DNA of 64,000 nt from Rhineura floridana (Eukaryota > Chordata > Lepidosauria > Squamata > Rhineuridae), in assembly GCF_030035675.1 (NCBI RefSeq), contig NC_084489.1, positions 47,463,898 to 47,527,897 of the forward strand, given 5' to 3'. How positions within the stretch are numbered: position 1 is the stretch's first letter; every line of letters starts with the position of its first letter. The notes beneath the pieces are model-generated. The model was given only the letters and a program-made list of their open reading frames with translations, did not search any database and was not told the origin of the DNA. Shown here one piece after another: positions 33,261 to 45,060 of the stretch. A program made the translations under genes and the position numbers.

Positions 33261-33499
33261 TAGAACTTCCAATGTGCAGAAAAGTCTTCTTAGCTTCAGA
33301 TATTTTTAAGCTGACCCTGTATTGCTTATTCTTTGTTTTTTATCTGGGTGGAACATGCCCTGTTTCTTCATCCGCACCTCTCACTGTACAACAATCCTTT
33401 TTTAACCATTCTAATAAGTCTCTTCTGAATTGTTCCAGTCTATTATCATCTTCCTTCATCTGCGCCACAAGAATCCAGTAGAATATTCCACATGAATCT

Positions 33500-34130
33500 A
33501 AATGAAACTGAAGATATTGTTATTAGCTATTCTTATGATTAATAAAGAACCTCTCTTTTTTAATTTTAATTAAAGAGCCTTAATTAAAGATTAATAAAGA
33601 GCCTCTCTTTTTTTTTTAAAGTACTTGTTGGAAGAAAAACAAACTATAACTTCCCAGATCTGTGACCCAGTGCTTCTGTTTCTACATTCTAAAAATCGTA
33701 TTAACTGTTAACCCTTTTCCCACATGTGATGCTTAAATTAGTTTTTGCATTTCATTCATTTCTAATATTTAGAGGAATTTATGCGTTTGCTGTGGACTTG
33801 CCATACTTTGTTCAATCTTTTGAAAAGGGGGGCATCCATGGGTGCCCCCAGATTGTCAGTATTTTGTGGGAGGGATTCAAGCACATACCAGAATGTTAGG
33901 GTTATGCAATTAAACTAAATTAAAGCATTGCATCTCCCCAGTGCAATAAATCCACTGTTAAAAAAAGGACTTCTGTGGTTTGGAAAGGTGGGGACACACA
34001 TTAAAAAGTGTGGGATGAATTTATAATGGGAAGACATGTTAAGCAAATCAAGATGAATGTAGGACAAATGCTTATTGTTATACAGCTAGTCCATAAACAA
34101 ATCAGAACCAGTGCTCAATAAAGATTGGTC
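33500..34130. other. Intergenic, no feature seen
   Basis: AT-rich, including two near-identical pieces 'attaataaagaacctctc' and 'gattaataaagagcctctc' at about 33538 and 33590, a small local duplication. Confidence 0.45.
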
Positions 34131-34430
34131 ACATCCACACCATACATTTAAAGCATATTAGGTTGTATTCAACCAACTAAATCCTACTCAGAATAGACCC
34201 ATTAAAATTAATGAACCTAGGTTTGTCATGTCTATTAACTTCAGTGGGCCTACTTTGAGTAGGACTAGCAGTGAATACCACCCACTTAAAGCACACAACT
34301 TCCCCCAAAGAATCCTGGAAACTGTAGCTTACCCCTCACAGAGCTATAGTTCCCAGCACCCTTAACAAACTACATTTCCCAGGATTCTTTGGCAGAAGCC
34401 ATGTGCTTTGAACGTATGGTGTGAATGTGA
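34131..34430. mobile_element. Inverted-repeat DNA element (family A) with another element inside
   Basis: The outer arms 'acatccacaccatacattta' and 'gaacgtatggtgtgaatgtg' with inner 'aaagaatcctggaaactgta' and 'aacaaactacatttcccagg' define family A. A 130-bp insert occupies 34156-34285. Confidence 0.75.
34156..34285. mobile_element. Inverted-repeat element with 8-bp target duplication (hAT-like)
   Basis: TTAAAGCA is repeated exactly on both sides (34148-34155 and 34286-34293). The ends are inversely related: 'ttgtattcaaccaactaaat' with 'cctactcagaatag' against 'ctactttgagtagg' with 'actagcagtgaatac'. An 8-bp duplication is typical of hAT transposons. Confidence 0.65.
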
Positions 34431-34807
34431 TAGTCTACTCACCATGTAAGCTTTGTGCAAGCAAATCAGTATGTATGTTGAATAAACAGGTTGTCTGCAT
34501 GTCACATTGTCATCAAATTGTTGTTCTGTGTTTTCCCTGTGGTTCTTCTGTCTTTTCTCAGAAAGCAGAAAATCTGACTTTTTTAAGAAGAATGGAATAA
34601 TTTCTCAGTCTTCATAGCTGTAGATTGCTTTAGCACTATTCTTTCATCTTTTGTTATTTTGCCATGTGTAGTGATGCATTGGGCAGGTGAGCCTATTGCC
34701 ACACATGTACTTTTAAATTTTGGAAAAATACTGCTAAGGCACCTTATTAGGGTATGGTAAAAGGGTGTTGTCTGAAGGCACATGAAGCCACGACCTTGCT
34801 TATGCAT

Positions 34808-35235
34808 GGTGTGAAGAAAGTGGATAGAGAGGGGAAATCCTCTCTGACATCACTAGAACTCGTGGACATCTAACGAAGCTGAATGTTGGAAGATTCAGGA
34901 CAGATAAAACAAAGTACTTCTTCATGCAGCTCATAGTTAAGCTATGGAATTTGCTCCCAAAAGAGGTACGGATAGCCACCTACTTTGATGGCTTTAAAAG
35001 AGGGTTAGACAAATTCATGGCTGATAAGGCTATCAACAGCTACCAGCCCCAATAACTATGTTCTACCTCCACTGTCAGAGGCAGTATGATGGTAATCATA
35101 GGTGGAGAGAGCACTGTTGCACTCGAGTTCTGCTTGCAGGTTTCCCGTGGGCATCTGGTTAGCCACTGTGAGAACAGATTGCTGGACTAGATGGACCCTT
35201 GGCCTAATCCAGCAGGGCTCATTTTATGTTCTTAA
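34808..35235 (+). mobile_element. CR1 (L3-like) LINE 3' end
   Basis: 'acatctaacgaagctgaatg' with 'ttggaagattcaggacagat', 'ggctttaaaagagggttaga' and 'gactagatggacccttggcc' followed by 'atccagcagggctcatttta' and 'tgttctt' is an intact 3' region of the family that is split at 24713/31586. It is 5'-truncated. Confidence 0.82.
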
Positions 35236-35330
35236 TCTAAGCAGAACTGGGCTTGGTTAGTATTGGGATGGGAGACCTCCTGGAACCACATTTACAAAAC
35301 ATTGGGTTCCATGATGGTAAAAAGGGTGGA
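35236..35330 (+). mobile_element. 5S rRNA-derived SINE fragment
   Basis: 'tctaagcagaactgggcttg' with 'gttagtattgggatgggaga' and 'cctcctgg' matches the 3' half of vertebrate 5S rRNA (C box included) with several differences. It then continues into non-5S sequence ending near 'ggtaaaaagggtgg'. The 5' half of 5S is absent, so this is not a working gene. It abuts the CR1 tail on its left and a hairpin element on its right. Confidence 0.6.
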
Positions 35331-35338
35331 CGTTAATG

Positions 35339-35454
35339 CAGAGCTTGGAAAAGTTACTTTTTTGAACTACAACTCCCATCAGCCCCAGCCAGCATGGCCA
35401 TTGGATTGGGCTGATGGGAGCTGTATTTCAAAAAAGTAACTTTTCCAAGCTCTG
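35339..35454. mobile_element. 116-bp hairpin MITE (hAT-like)
   Basis: The element is almost one long palindrome. It starts CAGAGCTTGGAAAAGTTACT and ends with the inverse, AGTAACTTTTCCAAGCTCTG. It is flanked by CGTTAATG (35331-35338) and CATTAATG (35455-35462), an 8-bp duplication with one mismatch. It has the same length as the copy at 50648-50763. Confidence 0.8.
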
Positions 35455-35469
35455 CATTAATGTAAGAAA

Positions 35470-36291
35470 ATAAAAAAGGTGATTGCATACTGCTCCATTC
35501 TTTTCAAAGAAGCTCACTTCTCTGCCTGCTTCACTCTTCCCTCAAGCAGATGATTCTGAACAAGATGTGTACTGCAATGTATCTCACTGTACTCTTTCTG
35601 ACTGACCAAGCCGCCACATGAAAAAAATCTGTTGCATTCCTTGCATTGTGATATGCAGGAGAGAAGTTCAGTTAGTTCTGAACCAGATAATATTGTTGAT
35701 TCCATTTTTGTTTTCCCACAGTAAAAACTAGAACTAGAGATTTATGAATCCTGCTCACAGCCACCTCAGTAGGTAAACTATCTAATGTTAAGTATGAATC
35801 ATTTGAAGGCAATCCTATTTTGCCAAATTACTTATCATTAAATGATCCTATGGCCTGTTAAATTAGTATGTCTGCTCCCAGTGTGTCTGCATGGGTGTTT
35901 GTTTGTTTTTTTAACAACCGGAGGAGCAATCACATTGGAAAGGAATGGCCTCATAGGTGTAAATATTCCCCTATTTGGGAGAACCAGAACTCAGCTTGAA
36001 AATAACCCTCCTCTGGATTATCACAATTTAACTACAGCACTGTAGGAATGATACATACTAATTAAATAAGATCAGAGAGTCTGTTTCCTCCCTTCTAGCA
36101 ACAGACACCAAAAGAAAAACAGAGTCTTCCTTGAGAGAAACACTAACTATATTCTGCACAGCGCTATAATCAAGAATGGTTATTAGAAGGCATTAGGCTG
36201 AATTGAGACCAAGCTAGTTGAAGGACCATCTCCTCTTATGTGAATCAGGCCGTCATTTAGGGTTGGCTATTGTGCACCTCTCAAGTGGGCC
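35470..36291. other. Intergenic, no feature seen
   Basis: Unique-looking. Open frames (such as 35842-36045) show no protein similarity that I recognise. Confidence 0.45.
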
Positions 36292-36460
36292 TTTGCCTGG
36301 CTTGGTGGTAGAGCACCTGCTTTATATGCAGAAGGTCCCAGGTTCAATCTCTGGCATTTCCAGATAGGGCTGGAAACGTCCCCTGTCTGAAATCTGCTAT
36401 CAGTCAGTGTACATGCACCAATGGTGTGACTCAGTATATGGCAACTTCCTGTCTTCCCAA
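36292..36460 (+). mobile_element. tRNA-headed SINE
   Basis: Head 'cttggtggtagagcacctgc', B box 'aggttcaatctctggc', body 'atttccagatagggctgg', and tail 'atggtgtgactcagtatatg'. Confidence 0.82.
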
Positions 36461-38150
36461 GGTTGATGGCAATGCACAAGAATGCTTTCTGGGTGATGAT
36501 GTCTTGTAAGTCTGTCTTGATGATGATGTCTTGATTCTGCTGCCACTTAATATATTGCTAGCGAGTGCTGCTTTTCGTGCTCTTGAGGGGGTTTTCTTTG
36601 CTCCTGTTTTTAAGTTTCCTCCCAGGCCTTCCACTACCATCTGGTTAACATAAGTGCATACCATTATGTCATTGCATTCAGCCTTTCCCCACCCCCACCC
36701 CCAGGACAGGAGCATGAATACGTGACATCACAAATGTTATTTAACAAAAGATTTCTAAGGAGACACATCAGGGAGAAGAGGTGAAGGGGAGGTGCCAATC
36801 AGCAGTGTTCAGGCATTCATAGAAATGTATCTTTTTTGATCCATTAGGTTGCCTCAGTATCATGGATCTCATCATCTGTCTATGAAGGTGAAGAACCCTT
36901 AGTGGGAGGGCCAGCCCTACCATTAGTCAGAGTGAGGAAATTGCCCAAGGCTGAAATTGTCAGAAGGCACTTCCAGCCATTCTTCCTGATTTCCCTGGCC
37001 ATTCCCATCAGTTAGAGATCAGAAGAGCTGTGTATCACAAGCCTTTCAAGTGTCCCCTAAACTAGCTTGGTGGCCTTAGGAGGACACTATCCTATTGACC
37101 TTGTTGAAGTAAAATTTAATTGCCAGTCCTTTCAGCTTCTGTACATGGAATAGGGAGCCTGGCGCCATCTTTTCCTTTGTCTTCAGCGGCAAAATGTCTT
37201 GGGCTAGCCCTGCTTGGTGGAAAAAGTGAGTACTTAATGAAAATTGCTTCATGGTAAAACAAAGGCTGTGGCTAGCTGTACTTCCAGACTACGGCAAACA
37301 CCACCAACCTCAGTTATTTGAAAGATGAACTGAAAGGCTCATTACTTATCAAACTGTCAAACTTTACTTCAGCCACCACATCTATCATTTCATAACTCTG
37401 ACACAAACTTAAAATGAAGCAGTGGACTCATCAAAATATCAGGCTTCATCCACTGACATCCATTAACATCGGGCACTGCGATCCACACCTGTCAGATGGG
37501 AAATTGATGGAGCTCCTCAACCCTTGTCCTCAAACCATGACCTGTGTCCAAAGCACTTTAATCTCCATTCCCCCACCCCACCCCCACCCCAAATGAGTAT
37601 GCTACAGTGCAGAACGTATCCCATGTCAGAGCCTTTAGAGGACAGGCAAGAATCTGGCCAGCCAAAAGGTGACAAAAATGACAACTCTCCAGATGCAGTT
37701 TCCAAGGCTCCATTGATGGGGCCATGAGGTTAAACAGAGTCATACCTGATGACAGACTGTTGAAATGCAATAAAAAGGTGTCTCAAAAATGCATTAAAAT
37801 TCTGGGCTATGTTTCCTCATATATTTTAAATGCATGTTTTTGTGTTTCTTTTTAAAGCAACTAATTATTATTTTATTACTATTACTATTTTTTTTAAAGC
37901 CTGAATATTTTACAGCATAGAGCCAATCGACTGGGTTGCTTTTTTTTCTTTTTTCTTTTGTAATGGGGAAAATCTGTTTGACAGTTGCGTTGTAGCTTAC
38001 CCAGGATATATTTCTCAGAAACCTATCAAGTTACTGAATTAGTTGGCAAAGGTGGGTCAAGTCAGATATATTTTAAAAAATACTATTCAGTAGATACGCA
38101 CATAGCAAAATCAAAAGGAAATCGCCTTTCTAAGAATACTAAAGGAAATG
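36461..38150. other. Intergenic, no feature seen
   Basis: AT-rich, with C-rich runs near 36690 and 37570. No gene, RNA or clear repeat was recognised. Confidence 0.45.
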
Positions 38151-38154
38151 TCTT

Positions 38155-38225
38155 CATTTATTTATTCAGAATACTTATATCATGCTTTATAGTTCCGATT
38201 GGCTCTCAAAGTGGCTTACAAAAAA
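38155..38225 (-). mobile_element. L2-like LINE 3' tail
   Basis: Reversed, 'gtaagccactttgagagcca' followed by 'gatataagtattctgaataa' and an AAAT run resembles L2 termini. Confidence 0.4.
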
Positions 38226-39434
38226 ATCTCACCATAAAAACGATATCCAAGTTTGGTAGCACAATGTCCCAATGGTGACAGGATTATTCTGATGGCATTT
38301 CCTGCCTTCATTCTTGGACCCCACCAGATATCTTTTTTATTGGGCATTTCTGATGATTTGTGTTTTTATCATGGCAGTTATACATACGGGATCCCAGTTT
38401 CAAACCTGTTTGTGCCTGCAAAAGGTTTGGGGTGGACATACTGCTTTGTTTCCAATCAGTGCACGTCGTGTAGCTTCCTGCTGAAATCATGTCACATTTT
38501 ATACCACTCATGTCCTGGGGGGTGGGGGACAGTCATTGTCCCAATTTTGTTGTGCTGTATTGCAAGAGTGCCCCTCTAGACAGCAATCAGGTAGTAACAT
38601 TAGGGAAGTATTGCAATAACATAATTACATAATCTAATAAAGCAGAACAATGTGTGGACAGTCCAGTATAAATCCACCACTAAAGCACTATGATTGCATC
38701 AATGACATATTGCAGAATCCACCTGGAAACAACACCAGCAGTCTGGAGGGGACCTTTGTCTTCCTTGGTGTTGTTCTCTGAGGTAAGGAAGGGGAACCGA
38801 TCAGCTGGATCTCACTTAGACCATGATGGAGGCAAGTCTTCCCTTGTTCAGGCTAAAATTAAATACTCATAATTCAGTATATAATACCTGTTACTCTTGT
38901 TAGAAGGGAAAACCATATTAGGAAGGCATCAGCAGCAGGCTTGGGGGAACCTCAAGGTAAGGTTTGCAGAAATACAAAAAACATTTAGGGGGAAAAAGAC
39001 ACTAAGGGGAGGGGACACCCCCCCCAAAAAAGCCCAGCCCAATTACAATTTAGTATCTTCAGTAGCCATGGAATTATAACTGTTGGGGGGATGAACAGAA
39101 AACCAGGGGGCAAGGGAATGGAATGGAGTGGCTGGAATCCTGAACAGCAGCTCTCAACACTGCAGCTTTTCATCTCAGTTTGCTTATAATATTCCCCATT
39201 ACAGTAACACCCTTGACCTAAAATCATACCTCAAAATGCAACAGTTTTTCAACCCTTCAGCATTGTGAAGGATTCAAGATTAGAGATACTGAGCACTGAC
39301 TTAGGATGTAAGTTCCTGCATATAGGTGGAGAATGTTGCCATGAGGAGCCATTCTCCATACATCTCTGTTCCTTTGGACACCACCACCATTTCCCCTGCT
39401 GTATAACAACATTTTTTGCACAGTGCGCAAAGTG
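38226..39434. other. Intergenic, no feature seen
   Basis: No coding or repeat signal beyond short C-runs (about 39020). Confidence 0.45.
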
Positions 39435-39570
39435 CTTCATTTAAATTATCACAGTAATCATAACGATCCTGTACAGTACACCAGTATTATTATCTTCCTG
39501 TTACAGATGGGGGGAGATTTAGTGGCTTGCTTAAGCACAGCCAATGAACAACTGAGCTGAGACTCCAGCT
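39435..39570 (-). mobile_element. MIR-like SINE, old
   Basis: Reversed, 'tcatctgt'-type CORE sequence ('ccccatctgtaacagg', 'aagataataatactgg') and 'cttaagcaagccac' match the MIR layout. It is heavily diverged. Confidence 0.5.
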
Positions 39571-40227
39571 AGGGAAAATGAATGGAAGTAATAGAACTCC
39601 TTTGCTTATAGCCCATGCAGGGCTCTGTTTCTTGGTCACAATGTGGAAAGTATTTATCAACAGACAGATAACCGCATGCCATGAATGTCTCTGGCCAAGT
39701 AAAGCTCAGCAACAGCAACTGTCAGATCTCCCAAAATTGCTTCCCAGCTGTGAAAAATAATGAGGTGTTAGTTTCTCACCAATAAAACAGATGACCTTCC
39801 ATTATGAGAGTTCTGCTTATGTTAAGACCTTTTAAAAAAATAATCCAAACTGTATTTTTATTAGATTTACTTTTATCAGCCACCCGTCCCCTAAATCAGA
39901 ATAACTAAACCAGTATTTTAAAACACTGTAACGGGTGGGAGATTAATGCATGAGAACAGCTTCTCATTCAATTTGTTTTCATGGACAATTGTCAAGTCTG
40001 GTTTGTCCACTTTTAGCTGTCTTGCCGCACTTTGGCAAAGGTTTTAAAGTATAACAATAATCATGGTGTGCATAATTCCTCTTCACAGCAAACCAATACT
40101 GCAAGCATAGCACTCTGAAAAATTAGAAGAATATTTTGGAAAATAAACAGGGCTACAACTGCTGTGGTAAACACTAGTGTTTTCTGTAACAAACACAAGA
40201 AGTGTGAAAGATTCCATATAATTCAAG

Positions 40228-40312
40228 GCATGTTTGCTCAGAAGTACCTCTGAGTTTAATGGGCTTATTCCTAAATGCCCAAGTAACCAAGGATTCAATG
40301 TATCTGAAAACG
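40228..40312. repeat. Short dispersed repeat (family C)
   Basis: 'ggcatgtttgctcagaagta' followed by 'cctctgagtttaatgggctt' has the 'ttactcnnaagtaactctgag'-type layout of the 5403 and 58073 repeats. Confidence 0.4.
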
Positions 40313-40653
40313 AATCTCAGTCAGTAAGGCCATGTTAAACCTTGCAAACATTTAACTCCCTCCCCCCAAAGTAATAGACCAGTAACTCCAACTGGGTAAT
40401 GTTTATACATCCTAATTTTATTGATGCTGCCCTGAAAGTCACAGTTCTTTAACAGCGGATGTTCAAAGGGAAACTGTAGCGTGAAATTACTGAGCTGCCA
40501 CAATAAAGTAATGCACAGTAAATGTATTACTTTACTGTGGCTTTTGAATACCCCCCCCGCCTCAGGATGACACAGCTATCTAAAATGTTTTGAGTTTAGA
40601 CAAAGTGTGTGTACTCTGTTTCTTTTTGTTTGGGGCTGAACAGAGAGAGAGGT

Positions 40654-41352
40654 TGTGAGGCGTCCTTCCCTGGCTCTCCCTGTCAGGTTCCTACCTGCTC
40701 GTGGTTACTGCCTGTCTCTAGGCACCACCAGGGACTCCACCAGTCCGGACCGCTCTCTCTTATGATTTCTCTCCCCTCTCTAGCACAGATCTCAACAGAT
40801 CCCCCTGCTAGTAACGTCCCACCAGTAACGTCCCAATACTAGTATTCCCAGAGACTCTGAATACTGGTATTGTTATTCTCTTCACCGCTGCCACCATTTG
40901 TTACAGTTCCCCTTCAGCCTTGGTCATTACCTTACCCTCCCTTCTGGTCTGTGAAACCCCAGCCAAGGATCAGGCCTTTGGTAAACCAAATTAAGTATTT
41001 ATTACAGATAACAAAGCTAACAAGATTAACAAGATTTCTTCTTAAGGCACATAAGCATATGGTTTTACTCAATACTAATCCGAACTCCACCTCCCTCCTG
41101 GTAAACAACTCTCTAAACCCCACCAAGCAATCCACTCTTTCTCTTCTCCCCCCAGATTCCACAATTCACCACCTCACATTCCCCCAGATTTACCTGTCAT
41201 CCTTTCATTTATACTGTCAGCCATTTGAAACATTCAGCTAATCATCAAGCATTCTATTGCCCATTCACTCCCCCTCCTCTTTCACTACTTACCATGTATA
41301 CTCTAAACAACCAGCACTTACCATATATACACTAATATATAGGAACATCACA
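40654..41352 (-). repeat. Downstream (3') LTR of gypsy element 2
   Basis: About 699 bases. On the minus strand it begins TGTGATGTTCC and ends CGCCTCACA. It is nearly identical to 45491-46186 and clearly related to, but shorter than, the element 1 LTRs. Confidence 0.92.
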
Positions 41353-41368
41353 TTTCCCCCCCCTTAAA
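41353..41368 (-). other. Polypurine tract of gypsy element 2
   Basis: A purine run with eight G then AAA on the minus strand, directly against the downstream LTR. Confidence 0.75.
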
Positions 41369-44300
41369 CAACTGCAGAGTATTATTCCTGTTCCAGGATT
41401 TATACGTCGCGTTAACAAATAAAAGTCTCTATGGGGAAAATGTCTTTCTTTGTTCCTCTGTCTGGTCACGTCACTGCAGTCCCAGCCACTTGCCTGGAAA
41501 GTCCATCGGCCAGTACATTGTCCTTGCCTTTGATGAACTGGAAGTCCACTTGATAGTCCTGTAGGGCCCAGGACCACCTCTGCAGCATAGTGTTATGGTT
41601 TTTCATAGTCTGCAACCATAACAAGGCCCGATGATCCGTAGTCACTGTGAATCTTTGTCCCCACACGTATGGGCGCAACTTGTTCAGTCCCCACACGACC
41701 GCTAGGCACTCCTTCTGGACCGACGAATAGTTTTTCTCCCTCAGCGTCAGCTTGCGACTCAGATACGCCACTGGATGTCTGGTGCCTTCTCTCTCCTGCA
41801 GCAAGACGACTCCCAGCGCGAGGTCTGACGCATCTGTAGCCACGATGAATGGTTGCTCATAGTCTGGTGCTATTAATATGGGTCCTTGGCACAAGGCTTG
41901 CTTCAGCAGATCAAAAGCCTTCTGACATTCATCCGTCCATACCACATGCTCAGAACACTTCTTCTTGGTCAATTCATGCAAGGGGGTTGCTATTTCCCCA
42001 AAATTTCTCACAAACTTCCTATAAAAACCAGCCACACCCAGAAATGCCCTTACTTGTTTTTTGGTTAAGGGGATCGGCCACGCTTGTATTGCCTCCACCT
42101 TGCTCCATAAGGGGGTGATTTTCCCACTCCCCACCTTATGTCCTAAATAGATTACTTCCTTTAGTCCAAACTGGCATTTCTTAGCTTTTATTGTGAGGCC
42201 TGCTTTTCTTAAGGCCTCCAATACTGTTGTCAGGTGTTAAACATGCTCAGGCACCGACTTGCTAAAAATGGCCACGTCATCGATATAGGCCACTGCAAAA
42301 TCTGACATGCCTCGCAACACAGTATTGATTAGCCTCTGAAATGAACTTGGTGAGTTCCTTAGTCCCATGGGTAAGGTCACAAACTCATATAACCCATCTG
42401 GTATACTGAAGGCAGTTTTGGCTCTGGATTGCTCGTCTAGTTCCATTTGCCAAAATCCTTTACAGAGATCTAGTGTAGAGATAATGGTTGCTGCCCCCAA
42501 TAACTCTAACATAGCGTCTACCCTAGGCATAGGATACGCATCTGGGACAGTAATTTTATTGATTAGCCGATAATCAATGCAAAACCTGGTCGTTCCATCT
42601 TTTTTCGGAACCAGGACAATACTTGAGGCCCAGGGACTGATGGATTCCCTGATCACTCCTAATTCCAGCATATCTTCCACCTCCTTTTTGATCTCATTCA
42701 AAACTTTCCCATTCGCACGGTACGGAACAGATCTGATTGGGGCATGATCTCCAGTATCAATGGAATGTATAACTATACTGGTTCGGCCAGGTTTGTTGCT
42801 AAAGAGATTCCTATAGGTTTTCAAAACTCTCAGAATCTCTTCTTTTACTTCCTCCTCTACCTCCTCTGACCATTCCACTTGATCTGCCCCTCCTTTGTCT
42901 TTGCTTTCCTGTACCAAATCTGGAAGTTCAGGCCCACTTCCCTCAGGGAATAAGGTAACTTGCAACACCTGTGCATCCCTGGTATGGTAAGGCTTCAACA
43001 TATTTACATGAACCACTTTGCTTTTGTTTAATTGGTCTGTGGTGATTACATATGTCACTGTGTCAAGCCTTTCTCTGATGGTATATGGTCCTTCCCAGTT
43101 AGCCTGTAATTTGTCATGTTTCCTGGGTATGAACGCCATAACCATATCTCCCACATCATACACACGTTCTCTGGCTGTTCTGTCATACCAGTAACTTTGC
43201 TTCTCCTGTGCATGACTCAAATTCTCTTTCACTACTTCCATCATTTGTTTCACCGGTTCACATTCATCCTTTCTCTCAGCAGGCATCCACAGTCCACATA
43301 AAATCCCATTCTCACACACAACTTGATTCCTCAGTTTGTCAGTGAAAGGAATCTGTTGGGTCAGGGCTTGTTCCTTTACCTGCTTCAAACTGATATCTTT
43401 ATGCAGCTCTTCCCTGATTTGCTCTGCTTCTTCCCCAGAGACCACTTGATACAGTTTGTCTTCTTCAGCAGGCCTGCTAGTGGTTGCTATGGTGACCTGA
43501 GGCTGGTTAACAGATTCCACCCTGTTTGTTTCAGCCCCCCTTAATATGGCTTCTTTTTCTCTGCCAATTTGCTGTCTGGTCACTACATAGATCTTTCCTT
43601 GGGCGGCCATTACATCTCTTCCCAGTATTACTGGTTCTTGTTGCTGGGCATTAATGCCTACTTTATATCGGCCCTCTCGGCCTCTCCAAGTCATTTCCAC
43701 CAGGGCCACAGGCAAACTTTCTGGTTGACCCCTCACTCCTTGGATAGTCACAGTTTCCTGAGGTAATATTACCTCAGATTTTATTAAATCTGGCCTCAGT
43801 AATGTCTGAGCGGCACCAGTATCAAGCAATGCCCAATAATTTGCCCCTTGTACTCTCACTTCCTCTCTCAGACTTGAATCAAGGTCTGTTACTTCTGTCC
43901 AGTTTATCTGGCAAAACTGAACCTTTTTTGCTGTTTCTAAAGCCTTGGGCTCTGTTTTCACTGCCCTTGTCTGAGCAGGATTACTAATGGGGTTGGCAAC
44001 CTCACATTGAAAACGTAGGTGCCCTGGTCTACCACATTTGTAGCATAATTTCTCCTCACTTTTAGGGTACACAGATCCACTCTGGGGTGTCCTGTGCCCT
44101 TCAGATTTTAATGGAGGACTCACTCGCTGTGGTACCACATCCCTTCTGCCAGCACTATATGGTCTGGGTTTAAACTCTCTTGATATTTTCCCCACCCAGC
44201 CAGTTCTATTGGAGGCGAAGTGATCCGCCATCTCTGCGGCCTCCTGCACAGATGTAGGGGAACGGTCTTTGACCAGGAGCCTTATTTCTGGTGGTAACTG

Positions 44301-44849
44301 ATGGTATAATTGATCCAGTATCATGAGGCTTTTCACCTCTTCCACTGACTGAGCTTTGGCACTACTCATCCACTTTCCAAATATATCCATCAACTTTGCT
44401 CCCAGTTCCACAAAAGACCTCCCTGTCTGTATCTGGCAATTTCTGAAAAGCTTTCTAAAATAATCAGGCCCCAGTCTGAATCTTTTAAACACTGCTTCTT
44501 TGAATTCAGCATGGGTGACGGGCTTGTCTGAGGGGAAATATTGGTATACCGCAGCCAATTCCCCTTTAATCAGGTTTGATAAATACTGCATGTATTTATC
44601 TTCAGGTAGCCCCCACAACTGAGCTGCTTTTTCAAAGGTGCTGAGGTAAATTGGAGGATCTTGACCAGGCTCATAGACAGCAAAGTCCTTTGGAGTAATT
44701 TTTATTTTTGCTCCATCTCTCTCTTTCCTTGTCTCCTCAGAGTGAAACTTCTCTCTTTCCAATTTTAACTTTTCTACTTGTAATTCAGCATCCAATGCTC
44801 GTTGCTTCTCCCTCTCCTCAAACCCCATTCTCAACTTCTCAATTTCCAA

Positions 44850-45060
44850 CTCCCTCTGTTTTTCCTTCTCTGCACCTTCCATCCTCAATCTCTCAGCTTC
44901 CAACTCCCGCTGTTTATCTTTTTCCTCAGCCTCCATCCTCAATCTCTCAGCTTCCAACTCTCTCTGCTTGTCTTTTTCCTCAGCCTCCATCCTCAATCTC
45001 TCAGCTTCCAACTCTCTCTGTTTTTCCTTCTCTGCACCTTCCATCCTCAACTTCTCTCTC
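44850..45060 (-). repeat. In-frame tandem repeats in Gag coiled coil (element 2)
   Basis: The coding strand repeats a unit of about 19 codons of the type RELEAERLRMEAEEKDKQ several times. The plus strand shows recurring 'cagcctccatcctcaatctc' and 'tcagcttccaactctctctg'. The heptad-like Glu/Lys/Arg/Leu pattern predicts a long coiled coil. Element 1 has a shorter, different array at about 29540-29720. Confidence 0.8.

Noticed and set aside
35236-35330. A functional 5S rRNA gene
   Set aside because: Only the 3' half is present, with substitutions, and there is no 5' half or terminator at the right place.
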